Assembly (NCBI RefSeq): GCF_900108185.1
Contig: NZ_FNVA01000004.1
Span: 186,001 to 250,000 of the forward strand
Length of the DNA: 64,000 nt
Direction: 5' to 3'
From: Bryocella elongata
GTDB taxonomy: Bacteria; Acidobacteriota; Terriglobia; Terriglobales; Acidobacteriaceae
A program made the translations under genes and the position numbers. Below, piece after piece: positions 17,338 through 28,888 of the stretch; the first letter of the stretch is position 1; every line of letters starts with the position of its first letter. Below the pieces are notes generated by a model. The model was given only the letters and a program-made list of their open reading frames with translations, did not search any database and had not been told where the DNA came from.

Positions 17338-18582
17338 TCAGCGATAGAACCTTCGAATCGCCTCGACCACCGTGGCCGCCTCGGCGTCGCGCAGCTCCGG
17401 ATAGATTGGTAGCGCGAGCACTTCCTTGGCAGCCTGTTCCGCGACAGGGAACTGGCCCTCGCGATAGCCCAGGTGGGCGAGGCTCGACTGCAGGTGCAGC
17501 GGCAGCGGGTAGAAGATCTCGCTGCCGATCTTCAGTTGGCTGAGGTGCTCGCGCAGCTGCTCGCGGTCACTCACCCGAACCACATACTGGTGGAAGACGT
17601 GCCTGGCGCGCGGATCTGTGTGCGGCAGGACGATTCCGTCGGCGATGTCCCACGACCCCGCGGGCGCGGCGAGGCCCGCTTCGCGGAACAGGCGGCCATA
17701 GAGGGCCGCAATTTCGCGGCGACGCTCGTTGCCAGCCTCCACGCGGCGCAGCTTGATCGACAGCACTGCCGCCTGCACGGAGTCCAGGCGGCAGTTCCAG
17801 CCCACCTCATCGTGGTAGTAGCGCTTGCGCATGCCGTGGGCGCGGAGCATATGCAGCCGCTCGGCGGTCACGTCGTCGTTGGTGGTTGCCATGCCGGCGT
17901 CGCCCATAGCGCTCAGGTTTTTCGTGGGATAAAAGCTGAAGGCTGCGGCGTCGCCGAGTCCGCCGGCAAGCTTTGTCGTGCCGTTCGCGTAGGTCCAGGA
18001 GGCGCCCCAGGCCTGCGCCGCGTCCTCGACCAGCTTGACGCCAAACTCATCGGCAAGGGCCTGGAAGCCGTCCATGTCGGCGCACTGTCCGTAGAGGTGG
18101 ACAGGCTGTATTCCCTTGACCTTCGTGGCTGCGCCGGAGGCCGCATGCGCGGCGATGGCTTCGCGCGTGGCTTCGGGGCAGAGGTTGTAGGTCAGCGGAT
18201 CGATGTCCGCCAGCAACGGCTGCGCTCCCGCGCGCAGCACCGAACTGACCGTCGCGAAAAAGCTAAACGGAGTTGAGACTACAGCGTGTCCCGGGCCGAT
18301 CTCGAGCGCTGCCAGTGCCAGCCACAGTGCGTCCGTGCCGCTGGCACATCCCAGAGCGTGCTTCACTCCAAGCGCGGCTTCGGCCTCCCGCTCAAACGCG
18401 TCCACCGCAGGGCCAAGAATGTACTTCTGCGTGGAGAGGACGGCCTCGATGGCCTCCATCACCTCAACGTGGATCGCGGAGAACTCGCGGCCGAGGTCGA
18501 GGAGGGGAACCGGAGCGAGCTCCCGCGTGGAAGGGCTGGTCAGGACGGCGGAGCTGCGGGTCTCGGGGGCTTCGGGCGACAT
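17338..18582 (-). CDS. DegT/DnrJ/EryC1/StrS family sugar aminotransferase
   Basis: A 414-aa PLP enzyme of the fold-type I family that aminates nucleotide-linked ketosugars for surface polysaccharides or secondary metabolites. Visible marks: PLLDLGREFSAI, FEREAEAALGVKHALGCASGTDAL, STPFSFFATVSSVLRAGAQP, QPVHLYGQCADMD, LVEDAAQAWGA (PLP-contacting Asp), and FSFYPTKNLSAMGDAG with the PLP-binding Lys. The C-terminal FHQYVVRVSDREQLREHL region is also standard. No sugar-pathway genes are adjacent, so the donor sugar is unknown. The first 25 residues are extra to the family, and a later start is possible. Confidence 0.9.
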   Translation of the reverse strand: MSPEAPETRSSAVLTSPSTRELAPVPLLDLGREFSAIHVEVMEAIEAVLSTQKYILGPAVDAFEREAEAALGVKHALGCASGTDALWLALAALEIGPGHAVVSTPFSFFATVSSVLRAGAQPLLADIDPLTYNLCPEATREAIAAHAASGAATKVKGIQPVHLYGQCADMDGFQALADEFGVKLVEDAAQAWGASWTYANGTTKLAGGLGDAAAFSFYPTKNLSAMGDAGMATTNDDVTAERLHMLRAHGMRKRYYHDEVGWNCRLDSVQAAVLSIKLRRVEAGNERRREIAALYGRLFREAGLAAPAGSWDIADGIVLPHTDPRARHVFHQYVVRVSDREQLREHLSQLKIGSEIFYPLPLHLQSSLAHLGYREGQFPVAEQAAKEVLALPIYPELRDAEAATVVEAIRRFYR

Positions 18583-18835
18583 CGCTTCTATCGTAAATTG
18601 GCGCGAGCTGGAGAGTTGGTGCTGACGCGCACCGACAGCGCTTCAGTGGCTGGAAACCAGCGGTTATCGAAAGTGCCGGGTGCGCTTGCCCTTCGTGCCG
18701 GAACTCTGTAGGGTTGTCACTGCACCGATGCGCTTGTTCTTCATCTGATACAGCGAGCACCTGCAGTACCTGGCTTGCTGGCAGCATCGGGCAGGCAGCC
18801 ATGGCAAGACACAAGTTACGGGGAGATCGGCCCAT

Positions 18836-19132
18836 ATGGAATCAAAGCCGGCGCAGAACATCCAGGACACGTTTCTCAACACTGTCCGCAAGGACAAGTC
18901 GCCCATCACTATCTACCTGGTGAGTGGCGTCAAGCTGACGGGCAAGATCCGTTCCTTCGACAAGTACTCCGTTTTGCTGGAGAACAATGCGCAGGAGCAG
19001 CTGATCTTCAAGCACGCGATTTCGACCGTCGTAAGCGGCCGCGCACCGAGCCACGGTGAGCGTTCGGGCGGGCCGATGGATCGCGCGGCGGCTCCGGCTT
19101 CCGCGGAAGGAAGCGGCCCGATCACTCGGTAG
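18836..19132 (+). CDS. hfq: RNA chaperone Hfq
   Basis: A 98-aa Sm-like protein that forms a hexamer and pairs small RNAs with mRNAs. Sm1: [41 protein letters not shown] (residues about 8-48, seen as consecutive conserved blocks); Sm2: [10 protein letters not shown], the variant of the usual YKHAIST signature. The C-terminal 30 residues are Gly/Ala/Pro-rich and disordered. GGGAG lies 11 bases before the ATG. hflX follows at once, an arrangement shared with proteobacteria (hfq-hflX), so cotranscription is probable. Confidence 0.95.
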   Translation: MESKPAQNIQDTFLNTVRKDKSPITIYLVSGVKLTGKIRSFDKYSVLLENNAQEQLIFKHAISTVVSGRAPSHGERSGGPMDRAAAPASAEGSGPITR

Positions 19133-19149
19133 CCGCACCAGCACCCAGG

Positions 19150-20652
19150 TTGCAACAACTGAACCCAAGAGATCGCCAACGCGAACAGCGACTGCTGGAA
19201 GCTCGCCAACGTGCCTCCGGCGAAAAGGCCGTGCTCGTCGTCGTGGAATTCACCAGCGCGCGCTACAAGCTGTCGCCCATTGCGCGACAGGCCCGCTCGG
19301 TTGCTGCGATGGACGAGCGTGCGCGTGCGCATGCGTCCGAAGAAGATGAGGACTGGACACCGTCCGCCGGCGATGTCGCACAGACTGCGGCTAGCGCGGC
19401 CTCGCCGCTCGTCTCGGACATGGACTTCGAGGCTTCGCTGGCGGAGTTTCAGGAGCTGGCCCGGTCGGCCGGCGCGCAGATCGCAGCGGTCCTCGTTCAG
19501 CGTCGCGCCAAGCCCGATGCCGCGACGCTCGTCGGCGGCGGCAAGCTCGACGAGATTGTAGCGACGGTAGCCTCCACAGGCGCGTCCCTGGTGCTCTTCG
19601 ATCATGACCTGACGCCTTCCCAGGCCCGTAACGTGGAAGCTCGCCTGCCGGTCACGGTCATCGATCGCACGCAGCTCATTCTGGACATCTTTGCCCGCCA
19701 CGCGCGTACCCGGGAGGGCATGCTGCAGGTGGAGCTGGCGCAGCTCGACTACTCGCTTCCAAGGCTGGGAGGCAAGGGCAAGACGATGTCGCAGACCGGA
19801 GGCGGCATCGGCACGCGAGGTCCGGGCGAGACGCAGCTCGAGGTCGACAAGCGAAAGATCAACGTGCGGATCGACCGCATCAAGCAGCAGCTGGAGGCCG
19901 TGCGCCGGATTCGCCGCCAGCAGCGCGGACGCCGCGAGGCAGTGCCGGTGCCTACGGTTGCGCTGGTGGGCTATACGAACGCCGGCAAGTCGACGCTGTT
20001 CAACTCGCTGACAGGGGCTGAGGTGCTCGCTTCGGAGCGGATGTTTGCGACGCTCGACCCCAAGCTGCGGCAACTCACTTTGCCGTCCCGCCGCCGGATT
20101 CTGGTCAGCGACACGGTGGGCTTCATTCGCAATCTTCCGCATGGGCTGGTCACCAGCTTCCGGGCCACACTGGAAGAGGTGGAACGTGCGGAACTCCTTC
20201 TGCATGTGCGAGATGCCGCGAGCCCGACGCTGGAGGAGCAACGGGTGCAGGTGGAGGCGGTCCTCGAGGAGCTGGGCGTCAGCAGAAAGCCTGTGCTCCA
20301 GGTCCTCAACAAGATCGACCTGCTGCCCCCGGACGAGATCTTCCCTCCCGATGCCATCCCGGTCTCCGGCATGACAGGGCAGGGGCTGGACGCGCTGCTC
20401 AAGGCGATCGACGCGGCACTGACGCGGGATCCGCTCATGGAGGCCGAATTCCGTATTCCCCAGAGCGAGGGACGGGTGATCGCGTCGCTGGAGCGGGGAG
20501 CGACGATGCTGCAGCAGCGCTATGAAGGGAACCTGGTGTACCTGAAGGCCGTCGGGCCGACATCGCTCCTGGAGCGCTATCGCCGCTACCAGTGGAAGGG
20601 CGCGGAATCCGCCCATGCGACGGAGAGCGACGGTTCAGCAGGGGAGATTTGA
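19150..20652 (+). CDS. hflX: GTPase HflX
   Basis: A 500-aa ribosome-associated GTPase that splits stalled 70S ribosomes under stress. N-terminal HflX domain ([45 protein letters not shown]) precedes the helical linker ([21 protein letters not shown]). The G domain has G1 GYTNAGKS, G2 region with the conserved Thr in [10 protein letters not shown]3 DTVGF, G4 NKID and a C-terminal extension. A TTG at 19150 is the longest start, only weakly supported by an AGG just before it; the conserved region begins later, so the true N-terminus could be up to 25 residues shorter. Confidence 0.92.
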   Translation: MQQLNPRDRQREQRLLEARQRASGEKAVLVVVEFTSARYKLSPIARQARSVAAMDERARAHASEEDEDWTPSAGDVAQTAASAASPLVSDMDFEASLAEFQELARSAGAQIAAVLVQRRAKPDAATLVGGGKLDEIVATVASTGASLVLFDHDLTPSQARNVEARLPVTVIDRTQLILDIFARHARTREGMLQVELAQLDYSLPRLGGKGKTMSQTGGGIGTRGPGETQLEVDKRKINVRIDRIKQQLEAVRRIRRQQRGRREAVPVPTVALVGYTNAGKSTLFNSLTGAEVLASERMFATLDPKLRQLTLPSRRRILVSDTVGFIRNLPHGLVTSFRATLEEVERAELLLHVRDAASPTLEEQRVQVEAVLEELGVSRKPVLQVLNKIDLLPPDEIFPPDAIPVSGMTGQGLDALLKAIDAALTRDPLMEAEFRIPQSEGRVIASLERGATMLQQRYEGNLVYLKAVGPTSLLERYRRYQWKGAESAHATESDGSAGEI

Positions 20653-20977
20653 GGCATTAAAGTAGGCCGCCTGAGGGGGAGCGGAGGTAATTCCCCAGTC
20701 ACGCGGCCTACATGACCCGGAACCGGGTCTCGGGTGGTGAACCTAGTGTACGCTTCGTGGTTGGAAGCGGAGCAGAAAAAAGTATGACGGTCACGTGACT
20801 TTTGCAGGATGGAACGCGTCGATTACCGAATTTCATCAACGGTTAGCGCCCCAGCCTTTGACCGTCCAGAGCCTTCTTTGTTACAACGGAAAGGAATCGC
20901 GTACAAGGATTTGTGCGTCTGTACGGAGCCTGTGAAACCGGCTCCAGCGCCCTCCCTGAACGATCAAGCAAATATCA
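20653..20977 (+). promoter_or_regulatory. Structured spacer and promoter ahead of the atp operon
   Basis: A 325-bp gap. Its left part is strongly folded: GTAGGCCGC (20662-20670) pairs exactly with GCGGCCTAC (20703-20711), with an inner CTGAGGGGGA/TTCCCCAG pairing, followed by GACCCGG-AA-CCGGGTC (20714-20729). Right part: TTGACC at 20858-20863, a 17-bp spacer, then TTACAA at 20881-20886, a plausible sigma-70 promoter for atpF'. No coding potential is apparent. The hairpins may end hflX transcription or be a small RNA; no U-tract follows. Confidence 0.5.
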
Positions 20978-21442
20978 ATGGACATCCTGACGCAACTTGG
21001 CGGTCTTGTGCTCGGCTCTGTGCCGACGATCGTGCTCTTCGTACTGCTTATCGTGGCCTACAACGTTCTGGTTCGTAAACCGCTGGCGAAGACGCTGGCG
21101 GAGCGCAATGCCAGAACGGGTGGTGCGGTAGAGCAGGCCCGCGAGGCGATCGCCGCGGCTGAACAGAAGACGGCACTTTACGAAGAAAAGCTGCGCACCG
21201 TGCGCATGGAACTGCAGACCGAGCGCGAGAAGCGCGTGGCTGAGTGGAACTCCGACCGGGAACATGCCCTGGGCGTGGCGCGTGATGCTGCCCGCCTGAA
21301 GGTGGATGTGGCTCGCAAGGAGATCGAAGATTCGACGGCTTCAGCGCGTCAGCAGATTGAGGACGCAACAGCCATGCTGAGCGAACAGATCCTGCGCGCC
21401 GTGATGCCGTCCGGTGCACCTCGTTCGGAGGTGCAGCAGTGA
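20978..21442 (+). CDS. ATP synthase F0 subunit b' (AtpF')
   Basis: A 154-aa peripheral-stalk subunit. One N-terminal membrane helix (VPTIVLFVLLIVAYNVLVRKPL, about residues 15-36) is followed by a long charged coiled coil (residues 40-140). It lies first in the operon, directly before another b-type gene whose GTG overlaps its stop by 4 bp (GTGA), so the pair should form a b/b' heterodimer as in cyanobacteria and alphaproteobacteria. The subunits a and c that normally sit upstream are absent here. The gene symbol is left blank because naming of b' differs between genomes. Confidence 0.85.
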   Translation: MDILTQLGGLVLGSVPTIVLFVLLIVAYNVLVRKPLAKTLAERNARTGGAVEQAREAIAAAEQKTALYEEKLRTVRMELQTEREKRVAEWNSDREHALGVARDAARLKVDVARKEIEDSTASARQQIEDATAMLSEQILRAVMPSGAPRSEVQQ

Positions 21443-22164
21443 GGTTTGGATTGAAGCGGATTTCATTTGGCCGTCTGGCCGCGATGGCGCTGGTTGCGGG
21501 CGTGCTGTTTGTCCCTGCGCAGCGCAGCCACGCACTCCTGCAGGAGACTGCAGCGCATGCGGGCGATCACTCCACGCCCGAGGCGCAGGATCCTGCGAAG
21601 AAGGAAGAGGAGCAGGAGAGCAGCTACCAGTACACCCATTCGCCGGCGGTGCAGACCTTCGGCAGGATGGTGGGGCTGAACCCCGATCAGGCTGCCACGG
21701 TCTTTACCCTGATCAATTTTGTGCTGCTCGCCAGCGCTGTGCTGTACGGCCTCGCGAAGATGCTGCCGAAGACCTTCCGCAATCGCAACACCGCGATCCA
21801 GAAGGGTCTGGTCGATGCCCGTACCGCGACGGAAGAGGCTCGCGCCCGCCTGAGTGCGGTGGAAGCTCGTCTCTCCAGGCTCGATGAGCAGATCGGCGGC
21901 ATGCGTCAGCAGGCCGAGGCCGATGCGGAGCGCGAAGCGGAGAAGCTGCGCGCCGGCGTTGAAGCGCAGAAGGCTAAGATTGTTGCCGATGCCGAGACCG
22001 AGATCCAGGCTGCTTCGGCAGCCGCACGCCGCGAGCTGCAGAAGTACGCAGCCGAGCTGGCGATCTCGCAGGCGGCCCGCAAGCTCGAAGTGACTGCGGC
22101 GACCGACAAGCTGCTGGTGGAAAGCTTTGCCAGCAAGCTCGGCGGTAAGGGAGGGCAGAACTAA
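21439..22164 (+). CDS. atpF: ATP synthase F0 subunit b with N-terminal extension
   Basis: A 241-aa protein, GTG start. The standard b-subunit part starts near residue 75 (GLNPDQAATVFTLINFVLLASAVLY, the membrane helix) and continues as a coiled coil (EEARARLSAVEARLSRLDEQIGG...) to a C-terminal delta-binding segment. Ahead of it are about 75 extra residues that begin like a signal peptide (FGRLAAMALVAGVLFVPAQRSHA) and continue with an acidic, hydrophilic linker (KKEEEQESSYQYTH). A cleaved or second-helix topology would put the linker in the periplasm. Overlaps its neighbours at both ends (GTGA and TAATG). Confidence 0.88.
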   Translation: MRFGLKRISFGRLAAMALVAGVLFVPAQRSHALLQETAAHAGDHSTPEAQDPAKKEEEQESSYQYTHSPAVQTFGRMVGLNPDQAATVFTLINFVLLASAVLYGLAKMLPKTFRNRNTAIQKGLVDARTATEEARARLSAVEARLSRLDEQIGGMRQQAEADAEREAEKLRAGVEAQKAKIVADAETEIQAASAAARRELQKYAAELAISQAARKLEVTAATDKLLVESFASKLGGKGGQN

Positions 22165-22715
22165 TGGCGGCAGTGGATCTACGCTACGCACGCGCTCTCG
22201 CCCAGGTCGTGGAAGAGCAGAAGCTCGATACCGCTGCTGTTCAGCAGCAGGTGGCTGATTTCGCCGACCTCCTGGACGAGAGCTTCGAGCTCCGCGAGGT
22301 GCTCTCCGACCCGTCGATTCCCGAGTCGCAGAAGGTTGGCGTTCTCGATGGACTTTCCGCGAAGCTGGGCCTGAACAAGACGGTTCGCAACTTCCTCGCT
22401 GTTGTTGTCGGCCACGAGCGTCTTCACGAGCTGCGCGGCATCCTGGAAGGCTTTGCCGGGATCATCGACGAGGAGAAGAAGATCGCCGAGGCGGAAATTG
22501 TTACCGCGCGTCCGCTGGATGCGGCGAGCAAGCAGCTGCTGGAGGCCAAAGTGGCCGAACTGGCTGGCGGAGAGACGGTGCGCGCCACCTATCGTGAGGA
22601 TCCCTCACTGCTGGGCGGCGCTGTGGTCAAGCTGGGCTCGACGGTGTATGACGGTTCGGTGAAGGCACAGCTGGAGCAGTTGAAGGCAAAGTTGGTCGCA
22701 GCCGTCGCAGCGTAA
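22164..22715 (+). CDS. atpH: ATP synthase F1 subunit delta
   Basis: A 183-aa subunit joining the peripheral stalk to the top of the F1 head. N-terminal six-helix domain (LRYARALAQVVEEQKLDTAAVQ, then FADLLDESFELREVLSDPSIP, NFLAVVVGHERLHELRGILEGF) and the C-terminal KLGSTVYDGSVKAQLEQLKAKL are typical of AtpH (OSCP). Its ATG overlaps the atpF stop (TAATG), ensuring coupled translation. It is followed by a 74-bp gap before atpA, the first break in the coupled set. Confidence 0.94.
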   Translation: MAAVDLRYARALAQVVEEQKLDTAAVQQQVADFADLLDESFELREVLSDPSIPESQKVGVLDGLSAKLGLNKTVRNFLAVVVGHERLHELRGILEGFAGIIDEEKKIAEAEIVTARPLDAASKQLLEAKVAELAGGETVRATYREDPSLLGGAVVKLGSTVYDGSVKAQLEQLKAKLVAAVAA

Positions 22716-22747
22716 GCGCGAAGAGATTGCGTGAAGTTAGAGATTGA

Positions 22748-24340
<1,593 letters not shown>

Positions 24341-24347
24341 GGGAACG

Positions 24348-25436
24348 ATGGCGAACGTACTCGATCTAAGGCGGCGTATCCGCAGCGTGAAGAACACGCG
24401 GCAGATCACGCGCGCCATGAAGATGGTCTCGGCGGCGAAGCTTCGCCGCGCGCAGGACCGTGCCATGAAGGCGCGGCCCTACGCCCTGATGCTGACCAAC
24501 GTGCTCGAGTCGCTGGTGCGTCGCACGGATCTGATCGACGAATCCGGTGAGACGCTGCATCCGCTGCTGGTGGAGCGCGAGGAGAAGAACGTCCTCGTGC
24601 TCGTCATCGCGGGCGACAAGGGCTTTGCAGGCGGCTTCAACTCCAACATCTCGAAGGCAGCGCAGAAGTTCATCGATGAACGTCGCGCGAAGGGGCAAAA
24701 TCTTGACATGGAGCCGATCGGCAAGAAGGCCATCGGTTTCTACAAGAAGAAGTACCCTGCAGCCTTCTACGAGCACACTGACAAGGCCTACGATAACGAC
24801 CTCGCACACCACATCGAGGACATTCGTCAGCGCAAGGCTCCGGTCGAGGTTGCTGCCGAGCACGCGGACATCCTGCTGAAGGGTGACTTCGAGCGCATCA
24901 GCGAGCTGGCGAACTCGATCATCGCGCGGTACGAGCGCGCGGAGATCGACTCGGTCTACATCGTGTTCAACGAGTTCAAGAGCGTCATCTCGCAGCGCGT
25001 GGTGGTTGAGAAGCTGCTGCCGATCCGCAAGCTCGGCGAGCATGAGATCACCGCGTCCGAAGAGATGAGCGAAGAGCAGAGGGAAGCGGCAGCCAGGGCT
25101 GCGCAGACCGCAGGCGTCTCGCTTTATGAGCCCGAGGAGACGGAGGTAGAGCGCGAGGCCAAGAAGTTTGGCACCGCAGAAGTGGATTACCTCTTCGATG
25201 CTCCGCCGTCCAAGCTGTTCCGTCACCTGATGCCGCGCTACGTGGCGACGCAGATCTTCCACGCGGTGCTGGAGTCGACCGCAGCGGAACATGCGGCACG
25301 TATGACGGCAACGGACGCGGCGACGAAGAACGCGGGCGAGCTGATCGACAAGCTTTCGCTCACGATGAATCGGCTTCGTCAGGCGGCGATTACCAAGGAG
25401 ATTATCGAGATCGTGTCGGGCGCCGCAGCGCTGTAA
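24348..25436 (+). CDS. atpG: ATP synthase F1 subunit gamma, with insertion
   Basis: A 362-aa rotor subunit, started at the ATG at 24348 with AAGGGA upstream. Both conserved coiled-coil ends are present: MANVLDLRRRIRSVKNTRQIT / RAMKMVSAAKLRRAQD at the start and TDAATKNAGELIDKLSLTMNRLRQAAITKEI at the end. It is about 70 residues longer than typical gamma (near 290 aa). The extra material is a charged segment (about residues 230-285: EEMSEEQREAAARAAQTAGV then EPEETEVEREAKKFGT) in the Rossmann-like globular part, positioned roughly where chloroplast and cyanobacterial gammas also carry a regulatory insert, though of unrelated sequence. Confidence 0.95.
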   Translation: MANVLDLRRRIRSVKNTRQITRAMKMVSAAKLRRAQDRAMKARPYALMLTNVLESLVRRTDLIDESGETLHPLLVEREEKNVLVLVIAGDKGFAGGFNSNISKAAQKFIDERRAKGQNLDMEPIGKKAIGFYKKKYPAAFYEHTDKAYDNDLAHHIEDIRQRKAPVEVAAEHADILLKGDFERISELANSIIARYERAEIDSVYIVFNEFKSVISQRVVVEKLLPIRKLGEHEITASEEMSEEQREAAARAAQTAGVSLYEPEETEVEREAKKFGTAEVDYLFDAPPSKLFRHLMPRYVATQIFHAVLESTAAEHAARMTATDAATKNAGELIDKLSLTMNRLRQAAITKEIIEIVSGAAAL

Positions 25437-26921
<1,485 letters not shown>

Positions 26922-26937
26922 AGTCAGCCTCTAGCCA

Positions 26938-27024
26938 CTAGTTCCTAGCTTCTAGCGTGTATTGAGATTGGGAAACCAGCCTCGACTCACGCGGATCAGC
27001 TAGGAGCTAGAAGCTAGTAGCTAG
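26938..27024 (+). repeat. Inverted CTAG-rich repeat between atpD and atpC
   Basis: The 19-base arms 26938-26956 and 27006-27024 pair with two mismatches; the perfect core is CTAGCTTCTAGC against GCTAGAAGCTAG. The loop is 49 bases. The right arm ends just before the GGAG ribosome site of atpC (about 27024-27027). It could lower atpC translation relative to atpD, which would fit subunit stoichiometry (inference). Confidence 0.6.
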
Positions 27025-27036
27025 GAGCTACAGAAC

Positions 27037-27465
27037 ATGGCAGACACAACCAACTCGGAACTCCTGCAGGTACGGCTGGTAACGCCGGACAGCATCTTGG
27101 TCGACGCCACGGCGTCGGCGGTGGAGCTGCCCGCGCGCGAGGGTTATCTGGAGGCGCTGTACGGTGCGGCACCGCTGCTGGCCGAGCTCGGCGCAGGCGA
27201 GGTTCGCCTGCACGGCGGGACGGCTGGCGAACAGACCTTCTTCGTGGCATGGGGATTCGTCGAGGTGCTCCCGGAGCGCGTGACGATCCTCGCAGAGACG
27301 GCGCTGCACCCCAACGAAATCGACGTCAACGCAGCTCAGGCTGAGCTGAAGCATGGCCAGGAGATGTGGGATAAGGCCGGCGATGACGCCGAGAAGTATG
27401 ATTCAGCCGACGCGGTGATCCGCGTGGCGGAAGAGAAGATCTCGAGCGCGCAGGGCAAGCACTAA
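27037..27465 (+). CDS. atpC: ATP synthase F1 subunit epsilon
   Basis: A 142-aa central-stalk subunit. N-terminal beta-sandwich (LLQVRLVTPDSILVDATASAVELPAREGYLEALYGAAPLLAELGAGEVRL, as successive conserved strands with the family's early Glu-Gly pair) and a C-terminal helical hairpin (QAELKHGQEMWDKAGDDAEKYDSADAVIRVAEEKISSAQ). The helical part can act as an inhibitory arm on ATP hydrolysis. Normal length. It is the last gene of the operon, closed by the terminator at 27488. Confidence 0.94.
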   Translation: MADTTNSELLQVRLVTPDSILVDATASAVELPAREGYLEALYGAAPLLAELGAGEVRLHGGTAGEQTFFVAWGFVEVLPERVTILAETALHPNEIDVNAAQAELKHGQEMWDKAGDDAEKYDSADAVIRVAEEKISSAQGKH

Positions 27466-27487
27466 CCACGATTGCGGTTTCAACCTT

Positions 27488-27518
27488 GAGCGCGTCCTTC
27501 GGGACGCGCTCTTTGTCT
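27488..27518 (+). terminator. Rho-independent terminator of the atp operon
   Basis: GAGCGCGTCC, a TTCG tetraloop, GGACGCGCTC: a perfect 10-bp stem closed by the very stable C(UUCG)G loop, followed by TTTGTCTT. It lies 22 bp past the atpC stop. Confidence 0.9.
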
Positions 27519-27582
27519 TGGTCAGGTTTTCCGTCGGGGGCGATTTGCATTGCTGGAATGGGATCGCGGTAGACTACCGCGC

Positions 27583-28521
27583 ATGGGAATCTCCTTGGGT
27601 AATCTTGATCGCCGCCGGTTTGTTTCGTTGACCCTTGGCGCCGTCGCCGCGGCAGCGGTGGCTCCAGCAGCGCTGGCCCAGCGGGCCGACGACTTCGACT
27701 TCCTCTTCTTCACCGACACGCATCTGCAGCCGGAGATGGATGCGGCGAAGGGCTGCGATATGGCGTTCAAGAAGATGCGGGGCGACAATGTCGCCTTCGC
27801 CATTCAGGGCGGAGACCACATCTTTGACGCGCTCGGTGTGCCGACAACGCGGTCGCTGAGCCTTTTTGACATGTACGACAAGACCGAGCAGGACCTGGGG
27901 CTGAAGGTGTATCACACGGTCGGCAACCATGATGTCTTCGGGATCTACACCGAGAGCGGGATGAAGCCCACCGACCCGCTTTATGGCAAGAAGTACTTCC
28001 GCGACCACATCGGCAAGCCGTACTACAGCTTCGACGCGAAGGGCGTGCACTTCATCGTGCTGGACTCGATCTTCATCACGGCGGACAGGCACTACGAGGG
28101 CCGCATCGACGACGCGCAGCTGAAGTGGCTCGCTGCAGACCTTGCCGCGCAGGCGGCGACGCAGCCGATCGTCTTGGTGTCGCACATCCCGCTGGTGACG
28201 GCGTATGAGCTCTACAACGATGATGTAGTGGCCTCGAACCCGCGGCCGCACCAGCTGGCCGTGGCAAACACGAACAAGATCTTTCCGCTGTTCCATGGCA
28301 AGAACGTGCTCGGCGTGCTGCAGGGGCACACCCACGTGAATGAGCTGGTGGAGTGGCAGGGCGTGCCCTACATGACCTCCGGCGCGGTGAGCGGAAACTG
28401 GTGGAAGGGCACTCACCTGGGAACGCCGGAGGGCTACACGGTGGTGTCGATCCGTGGGGGCAAGCTGACGACGCGGTACGAGACCTATGGCTTCAAGAGT
28501 GTGGACCCGCACAACACGTAG
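27583..28521 (+). CDS. Tat-exported metallophosphoesterase
   Basis: A 312-aa calcineurin-like phosphoesterase. The signal DRRRFVSLTLGAVAAAAVAPAALA carries a twin-arginine motif. The di-metal ligands appear in the family order: FFTDTHLQ (Asp, His), IQGGDHIFD (Asp), VGNHDVFG (Asn-His), VSHIPLV (His) and QGHTHVNEL (His-x-His). Substrate unknown: phosphodiesters or phosphomonoesters are both possible. I start at the ATG at 27583 so that the signal peptide is of normal length; an upstream TTG is in frame. It stands alone after the atp terminator. Confidence 0.88.
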   Translation: MGISLGNLDRRRFVSLTLGAVAAAAVAPAALAQRADDFDFLFFTDTHLQPEMDAAKGCDMAFKKMRGDNVAFAIQGGDHIFDALGVPTTRSLSLFDMYDKTEQDLGLKVYHTVGNHDVFGIYTESGMKPTDPLYGKKYFRDHIGKPYYSFDAKGVHFIVLDSIFITADRHYEGRIDDAQLKWLAADLAAQAATQPIVLVSHIPLVTAYELYNDDVVASNPRPHQLAVANTNKIFPLFHGKNVLGVLQGHTHVNELVEWQGVPYMTSGAVSGNWWKGTHLGTPEGYTVVSIRGGKLTTRYETYGFKSVDPHNT

Positions 28522-28888
28522 GGTGGCCCCCATCCCCCCGGGTGCCGGTAAGGTCTTCAGGGGATTGGGGTTAGGTTGCAGGATACGGCTATATTCCTGG
28601 AAGCATGGGCGATATTTGTAAAATCTTCATGGGTCGTGAGTTAGCTGGTCCTCCCAGAGCAAGAAAAAGCGCGGCTTTCGCCGCGCTTCTTCGTTTCTGC
28701 TCTCACCTTAATTGTATCTGGGGTGTCAAGGGGTCTGATCTCGTCGAGGCGTTTGCGGGGGAGGGAGACGCGGGGCTGATTGGGCGTTGATGGCAGCTTC
28801 GTGATGAGATGCCGACTTATCAGGACAGACTTTCCCATAGTCTCAGATGAGGAGTTTGAGAAGCGAACCGATAGCACGCGAATGCGCG
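28522..28888. other. Intergenic spacer with a base-composition change
   Basis: A 367-bp gap with no credible gene. It holds a strong hairpin (28667-28688, listed separately) and, from about 28780 rightwards, becomes visibly more AT-rich, marking the left edge of the islet that carries the next two minus-strand genes. A small plus-strand frame at 28605-28790 runs through the hairpin and is not believed. Confidence 0.5.
28667..28697. terminator. Bidirectional terminator hairpin
   Basis: AAGCGCGGC, loop TTTC, GCCGCGCTT, with A-rich sequence on the left and CTTCGTTTC on the right, so it can work on both strands. It lies between the phosphoesterase and the PIN-like gene, whose ends face each other. 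Confidence 0.75.

Noticed and set aside
20653-20740. SRP (4.5S) RNA, 6S RNA or tmRNA
   Set aside because: The conserved SRP GGAAG/AGCAGCC core is absent, and the fold is too short for 6S or tmRNA.
28605-28790. A 61-codon plus-strand frame
   Set aside because: It reads straight through a strong terminator hairpin and lacks a ribosome site.
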